Source: Paraburkholderia caribensis (lineage in GTDB: Bacteria > Pseudomonadota > Gammaproteobacteria > Burkholderiales > Burkholderiaceae). From it: a DNA stretch of 64,000 nucleotides. The position numbers and the translations under genes are program-made. Below are positions 52,039 through 60,965 of this stretch, piece by piece. The first letter of the stretch is position 1; each line of letters opens with the position of its first letter. A model generated the notes under the pieces. That model was not told the origin of the DNA. It ran no database searches and saw only the letters and a program-made list of their open reading frames with translations. Location: NCBI RefSeq assembly GCF_002902945.1, contig NZ_CP026101.1, positions 2,666,001 through 2,730,000 on the forward strand, in the 5' to 3' direction.

Positions 52039-53499
52039 ATGACTGAGCCAAAGACTATGCCCACGCTCGCAATTGAGATAGACCGTAATGCGGCGGCGTC
52101 CGTAGGCGAGCAGATCTACACGAGCCTCAGGCAAGCAATCATCGACGGTCGTCTTCAACCCGGAAGACGGTTACCCTCCGGCAGGGATCTCGCTGCGCAG
52201 CTCGGCGTCGCACGCGGAACGATCCTGGTGGCCTACGAGCGGCTGGCTTCCGAGAAGCTAGTGTTCGGCGCAGGCCCCGCCGGCACACGCGTCTGCGCGC
52301 AACTTCCTCCAGCGCCAATCGCGACCGAGATTCCGCTGGACGGGCCACTGTATACCTTTACACGACCGTATTCGAGCGCGCCGCTACCGTTCCAGATGGG
52401 CGTACCGGCTCACGATGCATTTCCCGCCAAGCTCTGGGCTCGAATGCGAGCGCGGGCAGTCCGTGCGGACGCCACTGGATACACGACCTACGCCGACCCT
52501 CGCGGCGAGCGCGACTTGCGCGCACAGATTGCCAGTCACCTGGCCATCAGTCGCCAGATTCAATGCCATCCCGATCAAGTTATTGTTACCAGCGGATACC
52601 GACAAGGACTGATGCTTACGCTCATCGCGCTCAGAGCTCACGGTCGCACCGCGTGGATCGAAGAACCGGGCTATCCGCTCGGAAGGAAAGCTCTGGAGCT
52701 GGCGGGGCTCACGGTTGCCCCTATCTCCGTCGATATGGAGGGGTTACGCGTCGAGGAAGGCATCGCTCGTGCTCCGCATGCCCTGTTAGCACTGGTCACG
52801 CCCGGCCAACATGCGCCGCTGGGCGCCGCTCTCTCGCCGGTAAGAAGGCGGGCGCTGCTCGAATGGGCTGAAGCGAAAGATGCTTGGATCATCGAAGATG
52901 ATTACTTGGGCGAACTACAGTTGGTCGGACGGGCGGCGCCCGCCCTGGCTGCGGGTGATGGTGCGCAACGCGTGATCCACATCGGCGCATTCAGTAAGAC
53001 AATCAGCCCCGCGCTGGGCCTCGGCTTCGTCGTCGCGCCGCGCGCACTGGCCGAACGCGTTGTCGAGACTGTTTCAGTAATGGCACCTGCTCCGAATAGG
53101 ACGACACAGCTGGCACTAACGGAGTTTCTCGCAGATGGACACTTCATGCGCCACCTCCGACACATGAAGAAGGTCTACGCTGAGCGCCGCCATTTCGCTG
53201 TTGAACTGCTCAGGAAGCGATTTACGGAGGTCGTGGAATCGGGATTGGGGCTGATTGTCAAGTTGCCTGATGGTGTCGATGACCTGGAAATCGTTCATTC
53301 CGCGCGCAAGCAAAATCTTGCACCGTCAGCGCTGTCTGCGTGGTACCTGCGGACCGAGTTCGCGAGGAACGGCCTACTTTTGAGCGTAACGAATCTTCGG
53401 CCCGACAACATCCGTGCGGCGTGTGCTGCTCTCGAAGCTGTTGTTTCAGCACGCATCTCGCAACGTCGAGGCGTCGATGCAAGCCATCATTTCTTTTGA
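52039..53499 (+). CDS. MocR/PdxR-family regulator (GntR HTH with aminotransferase-like domain)
   Basis: A 486-residue protein. Residues about 15-85 are a GntR winged helix (RLPSGRDLAAQLGVARGTIL), and residues about 110-480 are a class I aminotransferase-like fold. The PLP lysine lies in HIGAFSKTISPALGLGF, so PLP binding is expected. MocR proteins sense PLP or amino-compound adducts. It is divergent from the AhpD-like gene with 143 bp between the chosen starts, so it probably controls that gene and itself. Confidence 0.92.
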   Translation: MTEPKTMPTLAIEIDRNAAASVGEQIYTSLRQAIIDGRLQPGRRLPSGRDLAAQLGVARGTILVAYERLASEKLVFGAGPAGTRVCAQLPPAPIATEIPLDGPLYTFTRPYSSAPLPFQMGVPAHDAFPAKLWARMRARAVRADATGYTTYADPRGERDLRAQIASHLAISRQIQCHPDQVIVTSGYRQGLMLTLIALRAHGRTAWIEEPGYPLGRKALELAGLTVAPISVDMEGLRVEEGIARAPHALLALVTPGQHAPLGAALSPVRRRALLEWAEAKDAWIIEDDYLGELQLVGRAAPALAAGDGAQRVIHIGAFSKTISPALGLGFVVAPRALAERVVETVSVMAPAPNRTTQLALTEFLADGHFMRHLRHMKKVYAERRHFAVELLRKRFTEVVESGLGLIVKLPDGVDDLEIVHSARKQNLAPSALSAWYLRTEFARNGLLLSVTNLRPDNIRAACAALEAVVSARISQRRGVDASHHFF

Positions 53500-53780
53500 T
53501 CGGCTTGGCGTGACCGGTACGGACAGCTTCGCGGTCATCCGTCTGAGCATATCGACGGTCCACTTCGGGTCGTGAGTACGCACTGCCGACTGGCCGCTTC
53601 CAGGAAGCAGAATTCCACTGGCCGCTTTCCGGCGATGAATTTGAAGAGCGGGCTGACGCAGCCCGACCCACTCCGGTCAGATAAGTTTCTCCGAACCGGT
53701 CAGTCAGCCAAATCCAGGTTTTGCGAAGTGGAGTGCCGATAAGCGGCCGTTGGCGACCTCACCGGATCGGCCACAAACGG

Positions 53781-54194
53781 TCATCCAGCGTCGTGAGCTA
53801 AATCGCGGACAATCTTCGCGATCATGGGGCGCGTGAACGTCTCTATCGGATCCACTCCGGGTCGACTAACTTCACCCGCGTCGAATGCTAAATAGACTTG
53901 ATTAAAGAAGGCGGGCCAAGAGTCTTCACCCTGTGTGACAAAATCGTCATACACGAATCCGACTACAGCGATCGCGACCGCGTCACAAAACCAAAATGAC
54001 AGTCTGCCCTCGTGAAACCCGAGAGCGAGGTGCCGAGCCATCACGTCGTACGCGTGGCGCCTCGTTGATCCGACAATCTGAGTCCAGCGTTTAAAGTCGC
54101 ATGCTGACAGCAACGGCGCCGATCCTGTCTCGTCAAATCGCGCCTGCAACCGCTCTATAAAGCCAGCTTGCAGGACGTCTGGGACGGGGAGCAT
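53781..54194 (-). CDS. Hypothetical protein
   Basis: A 137-residue acidic protein (MLPVPDVLQAGFIERLQARF) with no signal peptide. Amphipathic helices and an aromatic-rich middle (RLSFWFCDAVAIAVVGFVYDD) are visible. Frame-wide codon use looks real, but I do not recognise a family. The adjacent stretches 53500-53780 and 54195-54657 hold nothing I can assign. Confidence 0.45.
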   Translation of the reverse strand: MLPVPDVLQAGFIERLQARFDETGSAPLLSACDFKRWTQIVGSTRRHAYDVMARHLALGFHEGRLSFWFCDAVAIAVVGFVYDDFVTQGEDSWPAFFNQVYLAFDAGEVSRPGVDPIETFTRPMIAKIVRDLAHDAG

Positions 54195-54657
54195 ATTTCC
54201 AGCCTAGCTTTTCGTGGACGATGGAGTATAAACGGTACCGCAATGGCACATCGAGCGGACGCTTACGGCGATCTCTTAGGGTCGCTCAGGGTTGCTTCTA
54301 GCCGATTGCAGGAGTCAAGCCAGCTGCAGACGGTTTATGCGAGGCACATGAGGCCGTGGTTGGCCAGTTTCGGCCATTCGACCTTACGGAGAGGCTCGTC
54401 GACAATTCGCGAAAGTATAGGAAATTCCTTGGGGGCTCGTACTGAATGAGGAAGACACTGGGTTACCTTCACGACGTTTGGCTCTGCCCGGACGAGTCCG
54501 CAACGCTCTTCCCGCATGCATCGCCCTTGGACCAGACGGAGATGCCGCCCGTGCTCTCAACGCGGTAGGCATCTCCGGGCAATGGCCGGCAACATGCGGT
54601 CACCGGCACGCGACGCCGGAATCTTCAACACTCCAATAGTCGGCAAAAAACTTCTTC

Positions 54658-55290
54658 ATGGATGCATCGGGCTTACTGCAAGAACAGGTCGATAGATTTA
54701 GAGAATGGGCGGCGTTGTACCCAATCCATGAGCGGATCGGTGCGTGGGAGTGTGACTACGAACAGTGGCGACCGCTCTGGGCCGCCGCTATTGCGGTATT
54801 GGAATCGCTTCCCCCAGACGCGTGGACGGAGAAATGTAGTGCGGACTTGCTCTACGCAATTGCACGCGATAATGAGATGGAATGGATTGCAGGCCAACTT
54901 CCCGGCAAGCCTGATGCGCTGTCAAAGCTGGCGCGTTTATCAGTAAACTCACCCGAGTCAGATGCCAAGTGGCAACTGGCTGCACAGCTCGGAACACAAG
55001 CTGCGAGAAAGGCGGAAGCAGAAACGCTCCTGCTGCACCTCGTAGATGATGAAGACGAATATGTCAGCAGACGTTCGTTACTTGCACTTGGAGCATTGAA
55101 GTCGGCGCGTGCCGAGTTCCTCGCGGAGAGGGCATGGCTCACGGGTCACGAATATCAACGCATCGCCGCTTTATGGGTTCTCAAAGATGTTGCTCACGAC
55201 AAACTTGTGGGGTATGTGCAACTGGCTAAGGAGGATGGCCGCAAGTTTGTCGTGGAGAATGCACAAGATGCGCTAGATGCATGTCGATGA
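54658..55290 (+). CDS. HEAT-like repeat protein, function unknown
   Basis: A 210-residue soluble helical protein (MDASGLLQEQVDRFREWAAL). Residues about 105-205 form alternating helices with ETLLLHLVDDEDEYVSRRSL and RIAALWVLKD, the form of HEAT or PBS-lyase-type repeats, a scaffold for protein contacts. Lower GC than the core part of the window agrees with acquired DNA. Such proteins often act as immunity or adaptor partners, but no partner gene is evident here. Confidence 0.6.
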   Translation: MDASGLLQEQVDRFREWAALYPIHERIGAWECDYEQWRPLWAAAIAVLESLPPDAWTEKCSADLLYAIARDNEMEWIAGQLPGKPDALSKLARLSVNSPESDAKWQLAAQLGTQAARKAEAETLLLHLVDDEDEYVSRRSLLALGALKSARAEFLAERAWLTGHEYQRIAALWVLKDVAHDKLVGYVQLAKEDGRKFVVENAQDALDACR

Positions 55291-55656
55291 CCGACAGTTG
55301 GCTCGGAAAATATATATCGAACGGCGACTTTTAGGAAATGCGAGTGTCCCTTGTGGGTCGGCGTGAGTCTGTCACGGCTGGGAAGGTTCGACCCGAAGCG
55401 GTCTCCCGCGCTGACACAATTTAACGGCCGCTACCGGAGTTGTTCGGACGTACGCATGTTCCGCGTAATGGTACGGCAACCGTGGTTCGGCTCCGTTCGG
55501 AAACCCGATTGACACACTCCCCTCGTCCGCACGGCACGATCCACACCCAATCCTATCTGCTTCGTGTCAGCGATCATTTTTCTGAAGTGGTCTCTTCCGC
55601 AAACGGAAAGAAAGCCTGAAAAATGACGCCCCTTGGTATCGCCGCATCGGCCCAAA
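55291..55656. other. No gene recognised
   Basis: 366 bp between the HEAT-like gene and the IS6 element. No open frame with family-like features. Confidence 0.5.
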
Positions 55657-56487
55657 GGGCGTTGTCAGGTTGATGGCCCGGTCACGTAAGATGGCGTGAT
55701 GAAGAAATCGAAATCGCTCTATCACGGTCACCGTTTTCCAGCCGAGGTCATCAGTTGCGCTGTGCGCTGGTATTTCCGCTTTCAGTTGAGCGTGCGCGAC
55801 ATCGAAGAACTGCTCTTCGTGCGGGGCGTGTCCGTGACATACGAGACAATCCGTTGCTGGTGCGATAAGTTTGGCAAGGGCTTCGCTCACCGGGTCAAAG
55901 CTGCGCGACGCAAGCCGGGTAGCACGTGGCACCTCGACGAGATGTTCGTCGCGCTGCGTGGCGAACCGCACCTGCTGTGGCGTGCGGTTGACGAGCATGG
56001 CTCCGAACTCGACATCCTGCTACAAAAGCGGCGCGACAAAGCCGCAGCCAAACGTTTCTTCAAGCGTGTGCTGCGCTCGAGCCCGGTACCACGCAAGATC
56101 GTCACCGATCAGTTGCGCAGCTATCCTGCGGCAAAAGCGGAGATCCCGGAACTCGCGAACGTAAAGCACGTGTTCGTCAAAGCAGCGGCCCGACTGAACA
56201 ATCGCGCAGAAAACAGCCACCAACCAACGCGCGAACGCGAGCGTCGCATGCGCGGCTTTCGCGACCCGAAACGCACGCAGAAATTTCTCTCGGGCTTCGG
56301 GCCGATCAGGCAACACTTCGCACTCAAGCGGCATCTGCTGCACGCTTCACTCTATCGCAGACAGCTCGCGGCGCGATTCGTTGCCTGGTGCGAACTCACC
56401 AACGTTACCCAAAATCCGTCCTACGTGTTCTAAGGGACGCTTTTTCCTGCCGTCTTTCCGCCTCAGTCTCGATAAGTTGACAGAGCC
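55657..56487 (+). mobile_element. IS6-family insertion sequence
   Basis: Imperfect inverted ends GGGCGTTGTCA (55657) and TGACAGAGCCC (ending 56487) match at 9 of 11 positions and bound an 831-bp unit with one transposase gene, the normal size of IS6/IS26 elements. I see no 8-bp target duplication, so it may have arisen by replicative fusion or later deletion. Confidence 0.65.
55699..56433 (+). CDS. IS6-family DDE transposase
   Basis: A 244-residue transposase (MKKSKSLYHGHRFPAEVISC). The DDE acids appear in STWHLDEMFV, KIVTDQLRSY and NRAENSHQPTRERER, and the family start FPAEVISCAVRWYFRFQLS is present. It seems intact. IS6 elements form cointegrates, which can build accessory regions like this one. 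A GTG three bases upstream is an alternative start. Confidence 0.92.
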   Translation: MKKSKSLYHGHRFPAEVISCAVRWYFRFQLSVRDIEELLFVRGVSVTYETIRCWCDKFGKGFAHRVKAARRKPGSTWHLDEMFVALRGEPHLLWRAVDEHGSELDILLQKRRDKAAAKRFFKRVLRSSPVPRKIVTDQLRSYPAAKAEIPELANVKHVFVKAAARLNNRAENSHQPTRERERRMRGFRDPKRTQKFLSGFGPIRQHFALKRHLLHASLYRRQLAARFVAWCELTNVTQNPSYVF

Positions 56488-57001
56488 CCCGGTAAATTTG
56501 TTGGCGTAAACCCAAGCAAGTGATTGGGCCACGCACTCCTGCCACCTTCCGTTGACGAATGCTGGGACGGCCAGACCATGAGCCGAAATAAGGTTGGCGT
56601 TGCTGACGCGGTATGCCGAACTTGGTGAATACTCCCGTGGACACCGGTCTGGTACCGATGGTTTTCTGGGGCTCTACATGAGCGAGGGGCGAACGCCAAA
56701 GTACCGGCCCTCGCCTTGATCCCGATGGATGACTGGTGCAGACCAGCGCTGCAACCAGATGATAGAAAAATCGGATGCGCACTCATGCGCTTCAACGTGA
56801 AGAGGCGTTGAAATTGCTTCACATAAGCAGGGACAGGCCTGAGAGGCGCGTGTTTGTCTCTTGACCTTGGCCTTTCAATGGATGACAAATTTGCTTCGCT
56901 GCGCAACGAAGTAAAGGCGTCAACTCTGTGGCTCACGCCCTGCCCGGGCGTGGATTGACCAGTGACAAGATTACTTCGCTCTACGCATACCGAACGACAT
57001 C
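56488..57001. other. No gene recognised
   Basis: 514 bp to the right of the IS6 element. Open frames on both strands have no family-like features. Confidence 0.5.
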
Positions 57002-57157
57002 ATGGCCAACATGAAACGCAACGCGGAGCGTGAACATCGCATCGAGATGGAAGTGGTCGTCGACGCCTATAACGAAGAAGAACGGGCGATGGGATGGTAT
57101 TGCTATCTCGAAGAGCAGCTTACGTTTCCATTCAAGCACCCGGGCATCAATCCCTGA
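57002..57157 (+). pseudogene. N-terminal fragment resembling a CcbP-type calcium-binding protein
   Basis: A 51-codon frame: MANMKRNAEREHRIEMEVVV followed by DAYNEEERAMGWYCYLEEQL and TFPFK. The stretch DAY-n-EERAMGWY-x-YLEEQLTFPF is what one expects at the start of CcbP-like calcium-binding proteins, which run to about 110-130 residues. The frame ends shortly after FPF and overlaps the 3' end of the convergent lectin-like gene, so the rest is lost. Too short for most ORF callers. Assignment from memory of the family, not a search. Confidence 0.5.
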
Positions 57158-58199
57158 TTTCGTGATGCCACCCTTTGTCGTAGTTGAACCAAAGTGCGTG
57201 GATATGGCCGTCAGCGGAACGGAAAAGGTTGTGTTGTTCGTTCTTGAAGGCGTATCCAAATGGATCACCGACGGCCGAGGGTACGCCCGGTAGCATTGCA
57301 GTACGATCCTCGTGGTGCCAGCCACTATCGTAAGTGAACCACAGCGCGTGAATATGACCGTCGAGTGAGCGGAAGAGGTTGTGCTGCTCATTGTTAAAAA
57401 CGTAGCCAAATGGTGCACCGACAGCCGATGGAGCACTCAGCATCTTCGTGCGGTCCTCATGATGCCAGCCACTATCGTAAGTGAACCACAGCGCGTGAAT
57501 ATGACCGTCGAGTGAGCGGAAGAGGTTGTGCTGCTCATTGTTAAAAACGTAGCCAAATGGCGCACCGACAGCCGATGGAGCACTCAGCATCTTCGTGCGG
57601 TCCTCATGATGCCAGCCACTATCGTAAGTGAACCACAGCGCGTGAATGTGACCATCAGCTGAGTGGAAGAGGTTGTGCTGCTCATTGTTGAAAGCGTAGC
57701 CGAATGGCTGGCCAATCGCGGCGGGTACGCCCAGTGGAATCACTGTACGGTCCTCATGGTGCCAACCGGTCTCGAAGTTGAACCACAGTGCGTGAACGTG
57801 TCCGTCGGCCGAAATAAATAGGTTGTGCTGCTCATCATTAAATACGTAACCGAATGGGCCGCTTATCGACACTGGGATGCCTGGCATCATCGCCGTGCGG
57901 TCGTCGTGGTGCCACCCGTCCGCGTAGTTGAACCAAAGGGCATGAATATGACCGTCGGCCGAGCGAAACAGGTTGTGCTGCTCGTTTTTGAACGCATAGC
58001 CACACAGATCGCCGATTGCGGTGGGTGTGTTCGGCACAATTGCCGAGCGATCCTCCTGATGCCAGCCACCATCGTAATTAAACCATTGCGCTCGAATGTT
58101 GCCGTCTGCTGACCGGATCAGGTTGTGTTGCTCGTCGATAAATACATAGCCGAACGGGTCTGATACGGCCGGTGGAATCGGGCGAGTGTTTGCGGTCAT
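57147..58199 (-). CDS. Seven-repeat W-motif protein, predicted beta-propeller lectin
   Basis: A 350-residue protein made almost only of seven ~49-residue repeats. Each unit has the pattern PFGY-F-NEQHNLFRSADGHI followed by HALWF-Y-GWHHEDRT. The D-G-H-I-x-A-L-W part is like the W-motifs of tachylectin/PLL-type propeller lectins. Repeats 5 and 6 are nearly identical. No signal peptide (MTANTRPIPPAVSDPFGY). Start at 58199, preceded by AGAGG. It lies 105 bp after the protease gene on the same strand, so co-expression is likely. Carbohydrate binding is inference from fold. Confidence 0.75.
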   Translation of the reverse strand: MTANTRPIPPAVSDPFGYVFIDEQHNLIRSADGNIRAQWFNYDGGWHQEDRSAIVPNTPTAIGDLCGYAFKNEQHNLFRSADGHIHALWFNYADGWHHDDRTAMMPGIPVSISGPFGYVFNDEQHNLFISADGHVHALWFNFETGWHHEDRTVIPLGVPAAIGQPFGYAFNNEQHNLFHSADGHIHALWFTYDSGWHHEDRTKMLSAPSAVGAPFGYVFNNEQHNLFRSLDGHIHALWFTYDSGWHHEDRTKMLSAPSAVGAPFGYVFNNEQHNLFRSLDGHIHALWFTYDSGWHHEDRTAMLPGVPSAVGDPFGYAFKNEQHNLFRSADGHIHALWFNYDKGWHHEIRD

Positions 58200-58304
58200 G
58201 TCAAACCTCTTGAAATTACGTTCCGAGCAGTGCCATTGGGCGCATCCTAAGCGCAAAATGAATACCCTGCGATACCGTCATGCCATCGACGATCGATTGC
58301 ATTT

Positions 58305-60965
58305 CTAGATCACGATCGGCCCTTGCCATGCGCCCGCACCGACGATCCACATCGAATTGACGGCACCGTTGCCGTCGGTGAAGAATATATGCAGCTGATT
58401 CTCGAACCGACGGGCCGCGACAATGAGTGTGCCACCGATTGTAGTGTTTGGTGGTGTGAGCGGGGCCGGCCCCTGCCAGACGCCTGTGTCGGTCACCCAC
58501 ATCACATTCACAACACCGTGGCCGTCCACAAAGAACAGGTCGAGCTGATCCTCGGCTTGTCGGGCAGATCCCACCGGAGCACCCGGCACGGCCGTGCCGC
58601 GTGGTGTGAGCGGGGCCGGCCCCTGCCAGACGCCTGTGTCGGCCACCCACATCACATTCACAACGCCGTGGCCGTCCACGAAGAACAGGTCGAGCTGATC
58701 CTCGGCTTGTCGGGCGGACCCGACCGGAGCACCCGGCACGGCCGTGGCGGGTGGCGTGAGCGGGGCCGGCCCTTGCCAGACGCCTGTGTCGGTCACCCAC
58801 ATCACATTCACAACACCGTGGCCGTCCACAAAGAACAGGTCGAGCTGATCCTCGGCTTGTCGGGCAGATCCGACCGGAGCACCCGGCACGGCCGTGCCGC
58901 GTGGTGTGAGCGGGGCCGGCCCCTGCCAGACGCCTGTGTCGGCCACCCACATCACATTCACAACGCCGTGGCCGTCCACGAAGAACAGGTCGAGCTGATC
59001 CTCGGCTTGTCGGGCGGTCGCGATAGAGGCGCCGGGCGCAACCGTAGCGGGTGGCGTGAGCGGGACCGGCCCTTCCCACACGCCTGAGTCGACCGTCCAC
59101 ATGACGTTGACTGCGCCGTTGTTGTCCGCGAAGAACACATCGATCTGGTTGTCCGACTGCCGCACGGTCGCCATCGGCTGGCCGGGCGTGACGCTTCCCA
59201 GCGGGCTAATCTCGACGGCTCCCTGCCAGGGACTGCGTCCCAGTACCCACTTGACGGCCGCCGCGCCGAAGCGATCGGCGACGAAGATGTCTAGCTGTGC
59301 AGGCGTCTGGTCAGAGATACAAATCCGCGCGCCTGACGTCGTTACCCTCCCATACACGTAGTCGACAGCTGCAAGATCCTCCACGCTGGGCGCGTCACGT
59401 TGTCCAACGTTAATGTTGGTTTTGTTATTGACCTTCAGGGTGGTCGGAGGGGTGCTTTTGGGAGGGTAATGCATGATCGATTGGAGGTCGTACGGCCCAA
59501 TCGGAGTGGCTTCCGGGGATGGTCCATAGTTCGAATCACCATCACCACCAACGATCGTAACGAATGCTGCCGAATCAGGCCGCTGATGCTCGTGAAAGAG
59601 CCCAATCGTATGACCAAGTTCATGCATCAGCGTACCGGGCTTATATTTGTCAGGCACGAACGCAACTGGTCCTTCCCATACACCCAGATCAGCAACCCAC
59701 ATAACGTTCAACCCACCGCTACCGTCCACAAAGAACAGGTCGAGCTGATCCTCGGCTTGTCGGGCGGACCCGACCGGAGCACCCGGCACGGCCGTGCCGC
59801 GTGGTGTGAGCGGGGCCGGCCCCTGCCAGACGCCTGTGTCGGCCACCCACATCACATTCACAACGCCGTGGCCGTCCACGAAGAACAGGTCGAGCTGATC
59901 CTCGGCTTGTCGGGCGGACCCGACCGGAGCACCCGGCACGGCCGTGCCGCGTGGTGTGAGCGGGGCCGGCCCCTGCCAGACGCCTGTGTCGGTCACCCAC
60001 ATCACATTCACAACACCGTGGCCGTCCACAAAGAACAGGTCGAGCTGATCCTCGGCTTGTCGGGCAGATCCCACCGGAGCACCCGGCACGGCCGTGCCGC
60101 GTGGTGTGAGCGGGGCCGGCCCCTGCCAGACGCCTGTGTCGGCCACCCACATCACATTCACAACGCCGTGGCCGTCCACGAAGAACAGGTCGAGCTGATC
60201 CTCGGCTTGTCGGGCGGACCCGACCGGAGCACCCGGCACGGCCGTGGCGGGTGGCGTGAGCGGGGCCGGCCCTTGCCAGATGCCTGTGTCGGTCACCCAC
60301 ATCACATTCACAACACCGTGGCCGTCCACAAAGAACAGGTCGAGCTGATCCTCGGCTTGTCGGGCGGTCGCGATAGAGGCGCCGGGCGCAACCGTAGCGG
60401 GTGGCGTGAGGGGAACCGGCCCTTCCCACACGCCTGAGTCGACCGCCCACATGGCGTTGACTGCGCCGTTGTTGTCCGCGAAGAACACATCGATCTGGCT
60501 GTCCGACTGCCGCGCGGTCGCCATCGGCTGGCCGGGTTGACCGACCCTGGGTCCAGTCACCGCATTTGGTCCTACCCAAGTACCAGTTCCAACAACAAAG
60601 TTAACTCGCAACGCGCCGTCGCCATCGAAGTAAAAGCAGTCGACCTGATCCGCTAATTGATTGATCGCGGACACTGCCGCCCCAGCGGGAATCGCCGGAA
60701 AATAGGCGGCCTTGATGTCCTGACGCCCTCCCCTGCGACCAACTTTGGACTGAGCAACGATCTCGTCCGGAACGAACCTGACGTAATCGCTTTCGTCTAC
60801 ACGGGGGACTATCCTCACCACGGCGGCCCCGGTGTTCCACGCATTTACTGCGTTTTCAATGTTGGCGCGATGCGGTGAGCCGATTGGAAAGGACAGTTCG
60901 TCGAAAGCAAAAGGCACCCTCCCATTGAGCCATTTGTGCGTTCCGTGGAAAATCGTGTATGACAT
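58305..60965 (-). CDS. Astacin-like zinc metalloprotease with two seven-repeat propeller modules, one inserted in the catalytic domain
   Basis: An 886-residue protein. Residues 1-95 are the astacin N-subdomain (KWLNGRVPFAF, DYVRF, VGRRGGRQDI). Residues about 96-440 are seven ~50-residue repeats of the type QLDLFFVDGHGVVNVMWV-x-DTGVWQGP. Residues about 441-540 resume astacin: HELGHTIGLFHEHQRPD (zinc helix), GPYDLQSIMHY (Met-turn with Tyr), INVGQRDAPS. Residues about 545-886 are seven more repeats of the same type. All zinc and catalytic residues are intact. No signal or propeptide is visible. Start at 60965, with AAGGAAACG; an in-frame ATG at 61052 adds a tail unlike the family. Probably co-transcribed with the lectin-like gene. 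Confidence 0.85.
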   Translation of the reverse strand: MSYTIFHGTHKWLNGRVPFAFDELSFPIGSPHRANIENAVNAWNTGAAVVRIVPRVDESDYVRFVPDEIVAQSKVGRRGGRQDIKAAYFPAIPAGAAVSAINQLADQVDCFYFDGDGALRVNFVVGTGTWVGPNAVTGPRVGQPGQPMATARQSDSQIDVFFADNNGAVNAMWAVDSGVWEGPVPLTPPATVAPGASIATARQAEDQLDLFFVDGHGVVNVMWVTDTGIWQGPAPLTPPATAVPGAPVGSARQAEDQLDLFFVDGHGVVNVMWVADTGVWQGPAPLTPRGTAVPGAPVGSARQAEDQLDLFFVDGHGVVNVMWVTDTGVWQGPAPLTPRGTAVPGAPVGSARQAEDQLDLFFVDGHGVVNVMWVADTGVWQGPAPLTPRGTAVPGAPVGSARQAEDQLDLFFVDGSGGLNVMWVADLGVWEGPVAFVPDKYKPGTLMHELGHTIGLFHEHQRPDSAAFVTIVGGDGDSNYGPSPEATPIGPYDLQSIMHYPPKSTPPTTLKVNNKTNINVGQRDAPSVEDLAAVDYVYGRVTTSGARICISDQTPAQLDIFVADRFGAAAVKWVLGRSPWQGAVEISPLGSVTPGQPMATVRQSDNQIDVFFADNNGAVNVMWTVDSGVWEGPVPLTPPATVAPGASIATARQAEDQLDLFFVDGHGVVNVMWVADTGVWQGPAPLTPRGTAVPGAPVGSARQAEDQLDLFFVDGHGVVNVMWVTDTGVWQGPAPLTPPATAVPGAPVGSARQAEDQLDLFFVDGHGVVNVMWVADTGVWQGPAPLTPRGTAVPGAPVGSARQAEDQLDLFFVDGHGVVNVMWVTDTGVWQGPAPLTPPNTTIGGTLIVAARRFENQLHIFFTDGNGAVNSMWIVGAGAWQGPIVI

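Noticed and set aside
53258..53671. Minus-strand frame at the MocR 3' end, and frames at 56405-56936
   Set aside because: They overlap a certain gene or have Arg/Ser-rich shadow composition, no ribosome site and no family pattern.
58440..60400. CRISPR-like array from regularly spaced 150-bp repeats
   Set aside because: The repeats are coding, in frame, 50 codons long without spacers, and encode propeller blades.
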